From: Sulfuritalea sp.
GTDB lineage: Bacteria > Pseudomonadota > Gammaproteobacteria > Burkholderiales > Rhodocyclaceae
DNA: 64,000 nucleotides
Direction of reading: 5' to 3'
NCBI GenBank assembly: GCA_016710465.1
Contig: JADJVS010000014.1
Coordinates: 744,001 to 808,000, forward strand
Shown here: piece by piece, positions 1 to 8,017 of the stretch
How the letters are laid out: the number at the start of each line of letters is the position of its first letter
Numbering within the stretch: position 1 is the first letter of the stretch
Position numbers and translations under genes: made by a program
Notes under the pieces: model-generated
The model's input: only the letters and a program-made list of their open reading frames with translations
Told to the model about the DNA's origin: nothing
Databases searched by the model: none

Positions 1-123
1 GAGGAGTTGGCGGATTCGGTCATGGAAGGGGATTTCGAGCCGGGAACATGGCGTCAGTATAAAAGCAGTCCGCGGCGCCTGGAAGCAAAATTTGCAGAAA
101 ATGAAAAGAAAGCTTTCGTTTAG
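1..123 (+). CDS. C-terminal fragment of an upstream gene
   Basis: Frame 1 is open from the first base to a TAG at 121-123, giving 40 residues that end in ENEKKAFV. The stretch is acidic and basic-rich and hydrophilic, with fewer GC-ending codons than the genes downstream. I do not recognise the family. It could be the tail of a regulator or enzyme of the operon that follows, or a chance open frame, since only 41 codons are visible. Confidence 0.35.
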   Translation, partial: EELADSVMEGDFEPGTWRQYKSSPRRLEAKFAENEKKAFV

Positions 124-134
124 AGTGAAGAATG

Positions 135-164
135 TTGGCGTTTGGCGATTTCCTGGCGTATATT
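135..164 (+). promoter_or_regulatory. Putative sigma-70 promoter of the tct/sau operon
   Basis: TTGGCG at 135-140 and TATATT at 159-164 are separated by 18 bp, matching 4/6 and 5/6 of the -35 and -10 consensus. The surrounding DNA is visibly less GC-rich than the rest of the window. A start near 171 would leave a leader of about 85 nt before tctC. Confidence 0.45.
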
Positions 165-171
165 GCGGGAA

Positions 172-194
172 AAACGAAACCTTCGATTTCGTTT
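172..194 (+). promoter_or_regulatory. Inverted repeat, candidate operator of the tct/sau operon
   Basis: AAACGAAA (172-179) and TTTCGTTT (187-194) are perfect 8-bp arms around a 7-bp spacer. They sit just downstream of the predicted -10 element, a position typical for a repressor site. The binding protein is unknown. Confidence 0.45.
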
Positions 195-255
195 CCAGGC
201 CCGGTAGAAGGCCGCCGCGAACTAGCTCTGCAGAACCACACATGAGGAGACCACC

Positions 256-1215
256 ATGCACCTGACGACCCCGAAACTGTTCCGCGAAATCCTGATTTTC
301 CTTGCCGCGCTGTTCGCCGTCAGCGGCGCCATCGGCCAGGAAAAGTACCCGCAACGCCCGATCGAATTCGTCGTGCCCTGGGGACCGGGCGGCGGCGCCG
401 ACCAACTGGCGCGCAAGCTGGGCAAGCTGCTCGAAGCCGACCTCAAGACCTCGTTCCCGGTAATCAACGTGCCGGGCGCCACCGGCAATACCGGCATGAC
501 CAAGCTCCTGAGCGGGCAGTCCGACGGCTACTCGATGGCCATCCTGATCGGCGATACCGCGGCCACCCTGGTTGCCGGCGGCGCGCGCTGGAAGCTGGCC
601 GACGTGACGCCGCTGGCCATCGCCATCCGCCAGCCCTCGGGCCTCTTCGTCAAGGCCGACAGCCGCTTCAAGACCTGGAACGACGTGGTGGCCGAAGCCA
701 AGGCCAAGCCGGGCACGCTCAAGGTGGCCATCCTCGGCTTCGGCAGCGCCGACGACATCACCCTGAACTTCCTCGCCGGCAAGGGCATCAAGATGATCGG
801 CGTGCCCTTCGCCAGCCCCGGCGAGCGCTACAGCTCCATCCTCGGCGGCCACGCCGACATCCTGTTCGAGCAGGCCGGCGACATCGGCAGCTTCCTCAAC
901 AGCAAGCAGATGCGCCCGCTGATCACCTTCGGCGAAGAGCGCATGGAAGAGTTCCCCGACGTGCCTTCGTCCAAGGAAGCCGGCCTGGAAATCTACCTGC
1001 CGCAGTTCCGCTCGCTGGTGATGAAGGCCGGCACCGACCCGGCGCGCGTCAAGCTGGTGGCCGACGCCATCGCCCGCGCTGTGAAGAATCCGGAGTACGT
1101 GGCCTTCCTCAAGGAATCGATGGCGCGCAAGGACAGCTTCCTCGGCGCCGCCGAAGCGCAGAGCTTCATCGCCGGCGAGATCGAGACCATGCAGAAGTTC
1201 GCCCCCAAGAAGTAA
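256..1215 (+). CDS. tctC: Tripartite tricarboxylate transporter substrate-binding protein (TctC/Bug family)
   Basis: This 319-aa periplasmic binding protein captures a small carboxylate (substrate not deducible) and delivers it to the TctB/TctA membrane pair. Residues 1 to about 27 are a signal peptide ending near SGAIG, and the mature protein opens with YPQRPIEFVVPWGPGGG, the usual Bug-family N-terminus that forms the ligand loop. Length is normal for the family. An AGGAG at 245-249 sets the ATG at 256. It is first in a run with tctB, tctA and two CoA-dependent enzymes, so the ligand is probably the acid those enzymes activate. Family assignment is firm; the substrate is inference. Confidence 0.9.
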   Translation: MHLTTPKLFREILIFLAALFAVSGAIGQEKYPQRPIEFVVPWGPGGGADQLARKLGKLLEADLKTSFPVINVPGATGNTGMTKLLSGQSDGYSMAILIGDTAATLVAGGARWKLADVTPLAIAIRQPSGLFVKADSRFKTWNDVVAEAKAKPGTLKVAILGFGSADDITLNFLAGKGIKMIGVPFASPGERYSSILGGHADILFEQAGDIGSFLNSKQMRPLITFGEERMEEFPDVPSSKEAGLEIYLPQFRSLVMKAGTDPARVKLVADAIARAVKNPEYVAFLKESMARKDSFLGAAEAQSFIAGEIETMQKFAPKK

Positions 1216-1242
1216 GGCGGCCGCCATCCGGATGGAATCGCC

Positions 1243-1797
1243 ATGCTGAACCGCCTGCTGCGCGCCTCGCCCTACATCGTGGTGCAACTGGCCGCGATGT
1301 ACCTCTACCAGGTGGCGGGGCGCATCGATTTTCCGGCGGCGCCGGGACGGATCGGGCCGGACTTCTGGCCCAAGTCCATCCTGGTGCTGCTGGGGCTGGT
1401 TTGCGTCTATGAAATCATCAAGAACCTGTTGATCGGCGAAACCTTCACGGCGGCCGGCCTGCTCGAAAAGCTCATGAAGGACAGCGGCGAAGTCGAGGGC
1501 GAGGAAAAGCAGCGCAGCTATCCGCTGCTGCTGGCCGGCGGCATCGTCCTCACCGTCATCTACGTCGTCACCATTTCCTCGCTCGGCTTCTTCCTCGCCA
1601 CGGTCGCCTACCTGGCGCTGTTCATGGTCATCGGGCGCTACCGCAACTGGACCGTGATCGCCGTCTCCAGCGTGCTCGGTTCGCTGGCGCTGGTGTTCAT
1701 TTTCATGAAGGTGGTTTACGTCTCGCTGCCGCTCGGGGTGGAACCCTTCTCGGCGGTTTCGCTTTGGTTGCTGAAAGTGATGGGAGTGCATTGGTGA
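1243..1797 (+). CDS. tctB: Tripartite tricarboxylate transporter small membrane subunit TctB
   Basis: A 184-aa membrane protein of the TctB (DUF1468) family, the small permease subunit. Four hydrophobic stretches are visible: near residues 6-24, 42-65, 92-128 (long, probably two passes) and 133-165. The charged linker between the second and third (KDSGEVEGEEKQ) would face one side of the membrane. It follows tctC by 27 bp and is separated from tctA by an abnormal GC-only block. Good length for the family. Confidence 0.85.
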   Translation: MLNRLLRASPYIVVQLAAMYLYQVAGRIDFPAAPGRIGPDFWPKSILVLLGLVCVYEIIKNLLIGETFTAAGLLEKLMKDSGEVEGEEKQRSYPLLLAGGIVLTVIYVVTISSLGFFLATVAYLALFMVIGRYRNWTVIAVSSVLGSLALVFIFMKVVYVSLPLGVEPFSAVSLWLLKVMGVHW

Positions 1798-1801
1798 AAC
1801 A

Positions 1802-1928
1802 CCCGGGGGGGCCCCCGGGGCCCGGCGCGCGGGGGGGGCGGGGCGGCCCCCGCGGGGGGGGGGGGGGGGGGGGGCGGCCCGCGCCTCGGCCGGCGGCCCC
1901 GGCCGGCGCGGGCGGCGGGGCGGCGGGG
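1802..1928. other. Near-pure GC block with a 21-G homopolymer between tctB and tctA
   Basis: Between the tctB stop and the tctA start about 125 bp contain almost no A or T, including an uninterrupted run of 21 G at 1854-1874 and several shorter G and C runs. It translates as Gly/Arg/Pro/Ala low-complexity sequence in line with tctA. No ribosome-binding site is recognisable. It may be a consensus or gap-filling error rather than real DNA. Confidence 0.8.
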
Positions 1929-3443
1929 ATGGAAGCCCTCGTTCACCTCGGCAACGGCTTCCTGCAGGTGCTGCAGCCGATGAACCTGCTGGTGCTGTTC
2001 ATCGGCCTGGTGCTGGGCATGCTGGTCGCCGTGCTGCCGGGCCTGACGCTGGTGATGGGCGTGGTCCTCGCGCTGCCCTTCACCTACAGCATGGAACTGC
2101 TGCCGGCGATCATCCTGCTCACCGCGATGTACGTGTCCGGCACCTACGGCGGCGCCTTCACCGCCATCCTGTTCCGCATTCCGGGCGAACCGATCGACGT
2201 GCCCCTGCTGTGGGACGGCTACACCATGGCGCGCAAGGGCCAGCCGGCCAAGGCGCTGGGCTGGACGCTGTTTTCCGCGCTGGGCGGCGGCCTCGTGGCG
2301 GTCATGGTGATGGTGCTGGCCTCGGCGCCGGTGGCGAAGTTCGCGCTGACCTTCTCCTCGCCCGAGTATTTCGCCATCATCATCTTCGGCCTCGCCAGCG
2401 TGGTTTCGCTCGGCGGCGGCTCGATCACCAATGCCGCCATCAGCCTGATGCTGGGCCTGCTGATCGCCACCGTCGGCGTCGATTCGATCTACGGCGCCGA
2501 GCGCTTCGCCTTCGGCGTGCCCTTCCTCCAGGACGGCATCGAGTACCTGCTGGTGATGGTCGGCGCCTATGGCCTGGGCGAGGTGTTCACCCGCATGGAA
2601 AAGGGCTTCGCCGGCGACGGCACGGCGGCCGATACCGACCGCCGCATCAAGACCGAATTCCCCACGCTGGGCGAGATGATCAAGCTCAAGATGACCTTCC
2701 TGCGCAGTTCGCTGGTGGGAATCATCGTCGGCATCATTCCCGGCGCCGGGGCGACGGTGGCCTCCTTCGTCGCCTACGGCGCCGAGGGCCAGTACGGCAA
2801 GCGCGGCAAGGAACTCGGCAGCGGCATCGCCGAAGGCATCATCGCGCCGCAGACGGCGGCGACCTCCTCGGTCGGCGGCGCGATGATTCCGCTCTTGACC
2901 ATGGGCATCCCCGGCAGCGGCGCCACGGCCATCATCCTCGGCGCCTTCCTGCTGCACGGCATGCAGCCGGGGCCGCAGGTCTTCGTCACCTCGGGGCCTT
3001 TCGTCTATGCGGTGTTCGCCTCGATGTTCCTCGGCGTGATCGGCATGTGCATCCTCGGCTACTTCGCCATCAAGCCGCTGGTCAAGGTGCTCGAACTGCC
3101 CGAGGCGGTGGTCTCGGCCTTCGTCGTGATGTTCTGCTTCATCGGCGCCTTCGCCGCGCGCAACAACCTCTCCGACCTGTATGTCATCACGGCCTTCGGC
3201 ATCCTCGGCTACCTGTTCGAGAAGTTTCATTTCCCCATCGCGCCGATGGTGCTGGGCGTGATCCTCGGCCCGCTGGCGGAAAGCTCCTTCATGACCATGA
3301 TGGTCAGCCACGGCAACGACTGGACGGTGCTGATGGGCCGCCCGATCAGCGCCACGGTCATGGTGCTGGCGGTGATCGCGCTGGTGTATCCGATACAACG
3401 CCAGTTGCGCGAGAAAACCCGGCGCAGCGAAACGCCGCAGTAG
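1929..3443 (+). CDS. tctA: Tripartite tricarboxylate transporter large permease TctA
   Basis: A 504-aa polytopic permease (about 12 membrane segments) that carries the substrate across the inner membrane, driven by an ion gradient in known members. The family block with GIIPGAGATVASFVAYGAE and the downstream PQTAATSSVGGAM and MGIPGSGATA motifs is intact. The frame is open upstream to 1764, but that part is the GC-only low-complexity block, so the ATG at 1929 (MEALVHLGNG) is chosen; it gives the standard length. Fifteen base pairs separate it from the dehydrogenase gene. Confidence 0.88.
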   Translation: MEALVHLGNGFLQVLQPMNLLVLFIGLVLGMLVAVLPGLTLVMGVVLALPFTYSMELLPAIILLTAMYVSGTYGGAFTAILFRIPGEPIDVPLLWDGYTMARKGQPAKALGWTLFSALGGGLVAVMVMVLASAPVAKFALTFSSPEYFAIIIFGLASVVSLGGGSITNAAISLMLGLLIATVGVDSIYGAERFAFGVPFLQDGIEYLLVMVGAYGLGEVFTRMEKGFAGDGTAADTDRRIKTEFPTLGEMIKLKMTFLRSSLVGIIVGIIPGAGATVASFVAYGAEGQYGKRGKELGSGIAEGIIAPQTAATSSVGGAMIPLLTMGIPGSGATAIILGAFLLHGMQPGPQVFVTSGPFVYAVFASMFLGVIGMCILGYFAIKPLVKVLELPEAVVSAFVVMFCFIGAFAARNNLSDLYVITAFGILGYLFEKFHFPIAPMVLGVILGPLAESSFMTMMVSHGNDWTVLMGRPISATVMVLAVIALVYPIQRQLREKTRRSETPQ

Positions 3444-3458
3444 AAAGGCAGCAGAGCA

Positions 3459-4850
3459 ATGGACAAGGCAGTCACTCCCCTGATCGAGGCGGCGCGCGCC
3501 GCGCAGCGTCGCTACGAAACCTGGGACCAGGCCGGCGTCGACGCGGTGGTCACCGCCGCCGGCTGGGCGATCATGGAACCCGGACGCAACCGGGCGCTGG
3601 CCGAAATGGCGGTGCGCGACACGGGCCTCGGCGTGGTCGAGGACAAGGTCACCAAGAACCATCGCAAGACCCTGGGCCTGTTGCGCGACCTCAAGGGTGC
3701 GAAGAGCGTCGGCGTCATCGCCGAGTACCCGGAGCGCGGCATCGTCGAGATCGCGCGCCCGGTCGGCGTGGTCGCGGCGATCACGCCCTCGACCAACCCA
3801 GGCGCCACGCCGGCCAACAAGATCATCAACGCGCTCAAGGGCCGCAACGCGGTGATCGTCGCGCCCTCGCCCAAGGGCGCCTCGACCTGCGCCGCGCTGG
3901 TCGGCTACGTCAATGCCGAGCTGGCGAAAGTCGGCGCGCCGGAAAACCTGGTGCAGATGCTGCCCGCGCCGATCACCAAGGACGCGACGCACGCCCTGAT
4001 GCGGCAATCCGACCTGGTGGTGGCCACGGGTTCCCAGGCCAACGTGCGCGCGGCCTATGCCAGCGGCACGCCGGCCTTCGGCGTCGGCGCCGGCAATGTG
4101 GCGAGCATCATCGACGCCTCGGCCAATCTTGCGGAAGCCGCGGCGGCGATCGCCCGTTCCAAGACCTTCGACAATGCCACCAGTTGCTCTTCGGAAAACA
4201 GCGTGGTGATCCTCGATGCGGTGCACTCCGGCGCCATGGCCGCTTTGGCGGCGGCCGGTGGCGTGCTGCTCACGGCGGACGAGAAGGCCAGGCTGCAGGC
4301 CGCGATGTGGCCCGAGGGCAAGCTGGCGGCCAAGGTTACGGCACAGGACGCGCCGCGCATCGCGGCGATTGCGGGGCTGGAACGCGAGGCCTTGCGTGGT
4401 GCGCGCTTCCTGATGGTCGAGGAGACCGGCACCGGGCCGGACTTTCCCTTCTCCGGCGAGAAGCTGTCGCCGGTGCTCACGGTGTACCGGGCGCGCGATT
4501 TCGACCACGCCTGCGCGATCGTCGCCGACATCTATGCCTTCCAGGGCGCGGGGCATTCGGTCAGCATCCACAGCGCCGACGACGCGCACATCCTGCGCCT
4601 CGGGCTGGAACTGCCGGTGTCGCGCGTGATCGTGAACCAGATCCACTGCTACGCCACCGGCGGCAGCTTCGACAACGGCCTGCCCTTCTCGCTGTCGATG
4701 GGCTGCGGCACCTGGGGCCGCAACAACTTCTCCGACAACATGAACTACCGCCACTACCTCAACATCACGCGCATCTCGCGCCGGATCGCGCCGCGCGAGC
4801 CGGCGCTGGACGAGATCTTCGGCGAGCATTTCCGCACGTACGGCAAATAG
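3459..4850 (+). CDS. sauS: CoA-acylating aldehyde dehydrogenase, SauS (sulfoacetaldehyde dehydrogenase)-like
   Basis: A 463-aa aldehyde dehydrogenase of the acylating (AdhE/EutE-like) branch. The catalytic cysteine is Cys243 in FDNATSCSSENS, where non-acylating relatives differ. The pocket motif STNPGATPANK (about 111-121) and the cofactor GSQAN motif (191-195) are present. Known SauS converts sulfoacetyl-CoA to sulfoacetaldehyde with NADPH. Immediate coupling (2 bp) to a CoA ligase reproduces the sauS-sauT order described for sulfoacetate catabolism in Cupriavidus. The acylating dehydrogenase call is solid; the sulfonate substrate is inferred from pairing and resemblance, and another short acyl-CoA is possible. 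Confidence 0.7.
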   Translation: MDKAVTPLIEAARAAQRRYETWDQAGVDAVVTAAGWAIMEPGRNRALAEMAVRDTGLGVVEDKVTKNHRKTLGLLRDLKGAKSVGVIAEYPERGIVEIARPVGVVAAITPSTNPGATPANKIINALKGRNAVIVAPSPKGASTCAALVGYVNAELAKVGAPENLVQMLPAPITKDATHALMRQSDLVVATGSQANVRAAYASGTPAFGVGAGNVASIIDASANLAEAAAAIARSKTFDNATSCSSENSVVILDAVHSGAMAALAAAGGVLLTADEKARLQAAMWPEGKLAAKVTAQDAPRIAAIAGLEREALRGARFLMVEETGTGPDFPFSGEKLSPVLTVYRARDFDHACAIVADIYAFQGAGHSVSIHSADDAHILRLGLELPVSRVIVNQIHCYATGGSFDNGLPFSLSMGCGTWGRNNFSDNMNYRHYLNITRISRRIAPREPALDEIFGEHFRTYGK

Positions 4851-4852
4851 GC

Positions 4853-6382
4853 ATGTTGCGCACGATCCGGGCACTGGTCGAACATCAGGCGGCAGTTCGC
4901 CCCGATGCGACCTACCTGGTCGCGCCGGAATCCGGACGGGTGATGAGCTTCGGCGAACTGCGCTCCGCCTCGCTGCGCCTGGCTACCTGGCTGGCCGGCG
5001 AGGGAATACGCCCCGGCGCCCGGGTGGCGCTGCTGATGCACAACGGCTACCAGACCTGCCGCCTGTTCATCGGCGCGATGTACGGCGGCTACTGCATCAC
5101 GCCGCTCAACCTGCTGGCCCAGCCCTCGCAGCTCGCCTACGTACTGGAGCACAGCGACGCCGAGATCGTCTTCGTCGCGCCCGACCAGGTCGAGCGCCTG
5201 AAGCAGGCCGCGGCAGGGCTGGCGAAGCCGCCGCGCATCGTCGTTTGCGACGTCGATGCGGCGGAGTTCCTGTCGCCTGCAGCGACCACTGACTCGCCTG
5301 CAACTCCTGGCGAGGAAGACGCGGCGCTGATGATGTACACCTCGGGCACCACCGGCAAGCCCAAGGGCGTGGTGCTGGCGCAGCGCGCCGTGGTCTCGGG
5401 CGGACAATTCGTTTCGGCGGTGCATGAGCTCGGCCCGGCTGACTGCGTGATGGCCGTGCTGCCGCTGTACCACATCAATGCCCAGGTGGTCACCGCCACC
5501 GCGCCGCTGGTCCATGGCGGCAGCCTGGTACTGCCCAAGCGCTTCAGCGCCTCGAACTTCTGGCAGACGGCGATCGGGCAGGGTTGTACCTGGATCAACG
5601 TGGTGCCGACCATGATCGCCTACCTGCTGAACGGCCCCGACCTGGCGACGCTCGGCCTCGATGGCGCGGCGATCCGCTTCTGCCGCTCGGCCTCGGCGCC
5701 GCTGCCGCCGGCGCAGCACCTGGCCTTCGAGCAGAAATTCGGCATCGGCATCATCGAGACCATGGGCCTGACGGAGACCGCGGCGCCCTGCTTCTCCAAT
5801 CCGCTGGACCCGGCGCAGCGCAAGCTCGGCAGCCCGGGGCCGGCTTTCGGCAACGAGGCGAAGATCATCGACGCCGGTGGCGCCACGCTGCCCGCCGGCG
5901 CCACGGGCGAGATCATGGTGCGCGGCGCCAACGTCATGAGCTGCTATTACAAGGACCCGGCCGAGACGGCGCGCACGCTGGAAGTCGACGGCTGGCTGCA
6001 TACCGGCGACCTCGGCCACATGGACGCCGACGGTTTCGTCTTCGTCACCGGGCGCATCAAGGAACTCATCATCAAGGGCGGCGAGAACATCGCGCCGCGC
6101 GAGATCGACGAGGCGCTGCTGACCCATCCGGCCGTCAGCGAGGCGGCGGCGGTCGGCATTCCCGATGCGCAGTATGGCCAGCAGATCCTCGCCTGCATCG
6201 TGTTGCGCGAAGGCTCGGCCTGCAGCGAGGCTGAGTTGCGCGAGCACTGCCGGCGCGAACTGGGGCCCTACAAGACCCCCGGGCAGTTCCGCTTCGTCGC
6301 CGACTTGCCGCGCGGACCCTCGGGCAAGGTGCAGCGCCTGAAGCTGCTCGAGCAGCCCGACGCCGGCGCCAGCCGGGCCTGA
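4853..6382 (+). CDS. sauT: AMP-forming acyl-CoA ligase, SauT (sulfoacetate-CoA ligase)-like
   Basis: A 509-aa ANL-superfamily ligase that would activate an acid as its adenylate and then its CoA thioester. The phosphate loop YTSGTTGKPK lies at 162-171, the ETMGLTET motif near 302-309, the hinge GRIKELIIKGGENI near 402-415, and the C-terminal catalytic lysine is Lys492 (GPSGKVQR). The ATG at 4853 starts 2 bp after the dehydrogenase stop, pointing to translational coupling. With the dehydrogenase it would run acid to acyl-CoA to aldehyde. Substrate assignment to sulfoacetate is inference. No Xsc or sulfite exporter is within view. Confidence 0.68.
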   Translation: MLRTIRALVEHQAAVRPDATYLVAPESGRVMSFGELRSASLRLATWLAGEGIRPGARVALLMHNGYQTCRLFIGAMYGGYCITPLNLLAQPSQLAYVLEHSDAEIVFVAPDQVERLKQAAAGLAKPPRIVVCDVDAAEFLSPAATTDSPATPGEEDAALMMYTSGTTGKPKGVVLAQRAVVSGGQFVSAVHELGPADCVMAVLPLYHINAQVVTATAPLVHGGSLVLPKRFSASNFWQTAIGQGCTWINVVPTMIAYLLNGPDLATLGLDGAAIRFCRSASAPLPPAQHLAFEQKFGIGIIETMGLTETAAPCFSNPLDPAQRKLGSPGPAFGNEAKIIDAGGATLPAGATGEIMVRGANVMSCYYKDPAETARTLEVDGWLHTGDLGHMDADGFVFVTGRIKELIIKGGENIAPREIDEALLTHPAVSEAAAVGIPDAQYGQQILACIVLREGSACSEAELREHCRRELGPYKTPGQFRFVADLPRGPSGKVQRLKLLEQPDAGASRA

Positions 6383-6463
6383 AGCCGGCGGCGGCGCCCG
6401 GCCGGTGCCGGCATCGGTCAGGTCCGGGGCCCGAAAAAGCCGCCATTGACCCCTCAATTGCCG

Positions 6464-6487
6464 AAAGTCGGCGCTGGCGGTACGGCG
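6464..6487 (+). repeat. Dispersed 25-bp repeat, copy 1 (upstream of dapF)
   Basis: Matches the repeat core GTCGGCGCTGGCGGTACGG. It ends 12 bp before the dapF ATG, occupying the place where a ribosome-binding site would be expected; no other Shine-Dalgarno is visible there. Confidence 0.8.
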
Positions 6488-6499
6488 TATTCTTCGCCC

Positions 6500-7342
6500 A
6501 TGCGTATCCGCTTTACCAAAATGCATGGCCTGGGCAACGATTTCGTCGTGCTCGACGCCATCAACCAGGCTTTCGTGCCGACACCGTCCCAGGCGCGCTG
6601 GCTGGCCGACCGCCACTTCGGCGTCGGTTGCGACCAGTTGCTGATCGTCGAAAAGCCGACAACGCCGGGCGTCGATTTCCGCTACCGCATTTTCAACGCC
6701 GACGGCGGCGAGGTCGAGCAGTGCGGCAACGGCGCGCGCTGCTTCGTGCGCTTTGTCCATGAGCAGGGCCTGACGGCGGCCCGCGAGATCCGCGTCGAGA
6801 CCCGATCCGGGGTGATCGTGCCGAAGCTGGAAGCCGACGGCCAGGTGACGGTGGACATGGGCGCGCCGCGCTTCGCGCCGGCCGAGATTCCCTTCACCAG
6901 TGATACGGTTGCCGCCGTGCAGCCGCTCGATGTCGGCGGCCAGACGGTGGAGATCAGCGCCGTCTCCATGGGCAACCCGCATGCCGTGCAGGTGGTGGCC
7001 GATGTCGATGCCGCACCGGTGGCAACCCAGGGGCCATTGATCGAATCCCATCCGCGCTTTCCGCGCCGGGTCAATGCCGGCTTCATGCAGGTGACCGATC
7101 GCCACGCTATCCGCCTGCGCGTTTATGAGCGCGGCACGGGTGAGACCCTGGCCTGCGGCACCGGCGCCTGCGCCGCCGTGGTCGCCGGCATCCGCCGCGG
7201 CCTGCTCGATACGCCGGTACGCGTCGCCACACGCGGCGGCGAGCTGTCCATCGCCTGGGCCGGTAACAACGCACCCGTGCTGATGACCGGCCCCGCCACC
7301 ACCGTATTCAGCGCCGAAATCGAACTGCCGGACAACCTGTGA
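6500..7342 (+). CDS. dapF: Diaminopimelate epimerase
   Basis: A 280-aa cytoplasmic enzyme that interconverts LL- and meso-diaminopimelate for lysine and peptidoglycan synthesis. The two active-site cysteines are Cys75 (EQCGNGARC) and Cys219 (LACGTGAC), and the N-terminal signature MHGLGNDFVV is intact. The ATG at 6500 is chosen over an upstream in-frame ATG (6446) because the extra 18 residues come largely from the dispersed repeat and are not part of the family. It is followed by DUF484 and xerC, a classical proteobacterial order. Confidence 0.95.
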   Translation: MRIRFTKMHGLGNDFVVLDAINQAFVPTPSQARWLADRHFGVGCDQLLIVEKPTTPGVDFRYRIFNADGGEVEQCGNGARCFVRFVHEQGLTAAREIRVETRSGVIVPKLEADGQVTVDMGAPRFAPAEIPFTSDTVAAVQPLDVGGQTVEISAVSMGNPHAVQVVADVDAAPVATQGPLIESHPRFPRRVNAGFMQVTDRHAIRLRVYERGTGETLACGTGACAAVVAGIRRGLLDTPVRVATRGGELSIAWAGNNAPVLMTGPATTVFSAEIELPDNL

Positions 7343-7352
7343 AAGCCATGAC

Positions 7353-8000
7353 ATGAAATCAGAAGACGTCGCCCGCTACCTCCACGACCATCCCGAATTC
7401 TTCGACCAGTATGCCGAGATGCTGACCCTGGTCACGCTGCCCGATCCGCACAGCGGCCGCGCCATCTCGATCACCGAGAAGCAGTTGTTCAACCTGCGCG
7501 ACAAGGTGCGCACGCTGGAGGCCAAGCTGGTCGAGCTGATCGGCTTCGGCGAGGAGAACGACTCCATCTCCGACAAGGTGCATGGCCTCGCCGTGGCGCT
7601 GATCGCCGCCACCGATCATGCCGGCGTGGTGCGCGCCCTGTATTCGCATCTGGGCGGCGCCTTCGCCGTACCCCATGTCGGCCTGCGCCTGTGGGGCCTG
7701 GGCGGCAGCGGTGTCGAGTCCGACCCGGTGAGCGGCGAGCTGATGGCCTTCGCCGCCGGCCTCTCCAAGCCCTACTGCGGCGCGGTGGCGGGCCAGGAGG
7801 CGCTGGCTTGGTTCGGTGATTCGGGTAGCCAGTTGCGTTCCATGGCCCAGGTGCCGCTGCGTGAAGCCGGCGGCCTCAGCTTCGGCCTGCTGGTCATGGC
7901 CAGCGAAGAGCCGACCCGCTTTTATCCCGAGCTCGGCACGCTCTACCTCGAGCGCATCGGCGAGATGGCGGCGGCGGCCCTGCTGCGCGTCGCAAACTGA
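7353..8000 (+). CDS. DUF484 family GAF-like protein
   Basis: A 215-aa soluble protein of the DUF484 family, which has a short N-terminal helical region and a GAF-like fold and is nearly always found between dapF and xerC. The N-terminus (VARYLHDHPEFFDQ) and the ITEKQLFNLRDKV segment are typical. Its biochemical role is not established. The ATG lies 10 bp after dapF and 17 bp separate its stop from xerC, so the three are likely co-transcribed. Confidence 0.88.
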   Translation: MKSEDVARYLHDHPEFFDQYAEMLTLVTLPDPHSGRAISITEKQLFNLRDKVRTLEAKLVELIGFGEENDSISDKVHGLAVALIAATDHAGVVRALYSHLGGAFAVPHVGLRLWGLGGSGVESDPVSGELMAFAAGLSKPYCGAVAGQEALAWFGDSGSQLRSMAQVPLREAGGLSFGLLVMASEEPTRFYPELGTLYLERIGEMAAAALLRVAN

Positions 8001-8017
8001 CGCGCGGCGGTACCGCC

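Noticed and set aside
1716..4874. Very long open frame on the minus strand opposite tctB-tctA-sauS
   Set aside because: Composition is His/Arg/Gly-rich as expected for the antisense of GC-rich genes, and the sense strand carries well-conserved families.
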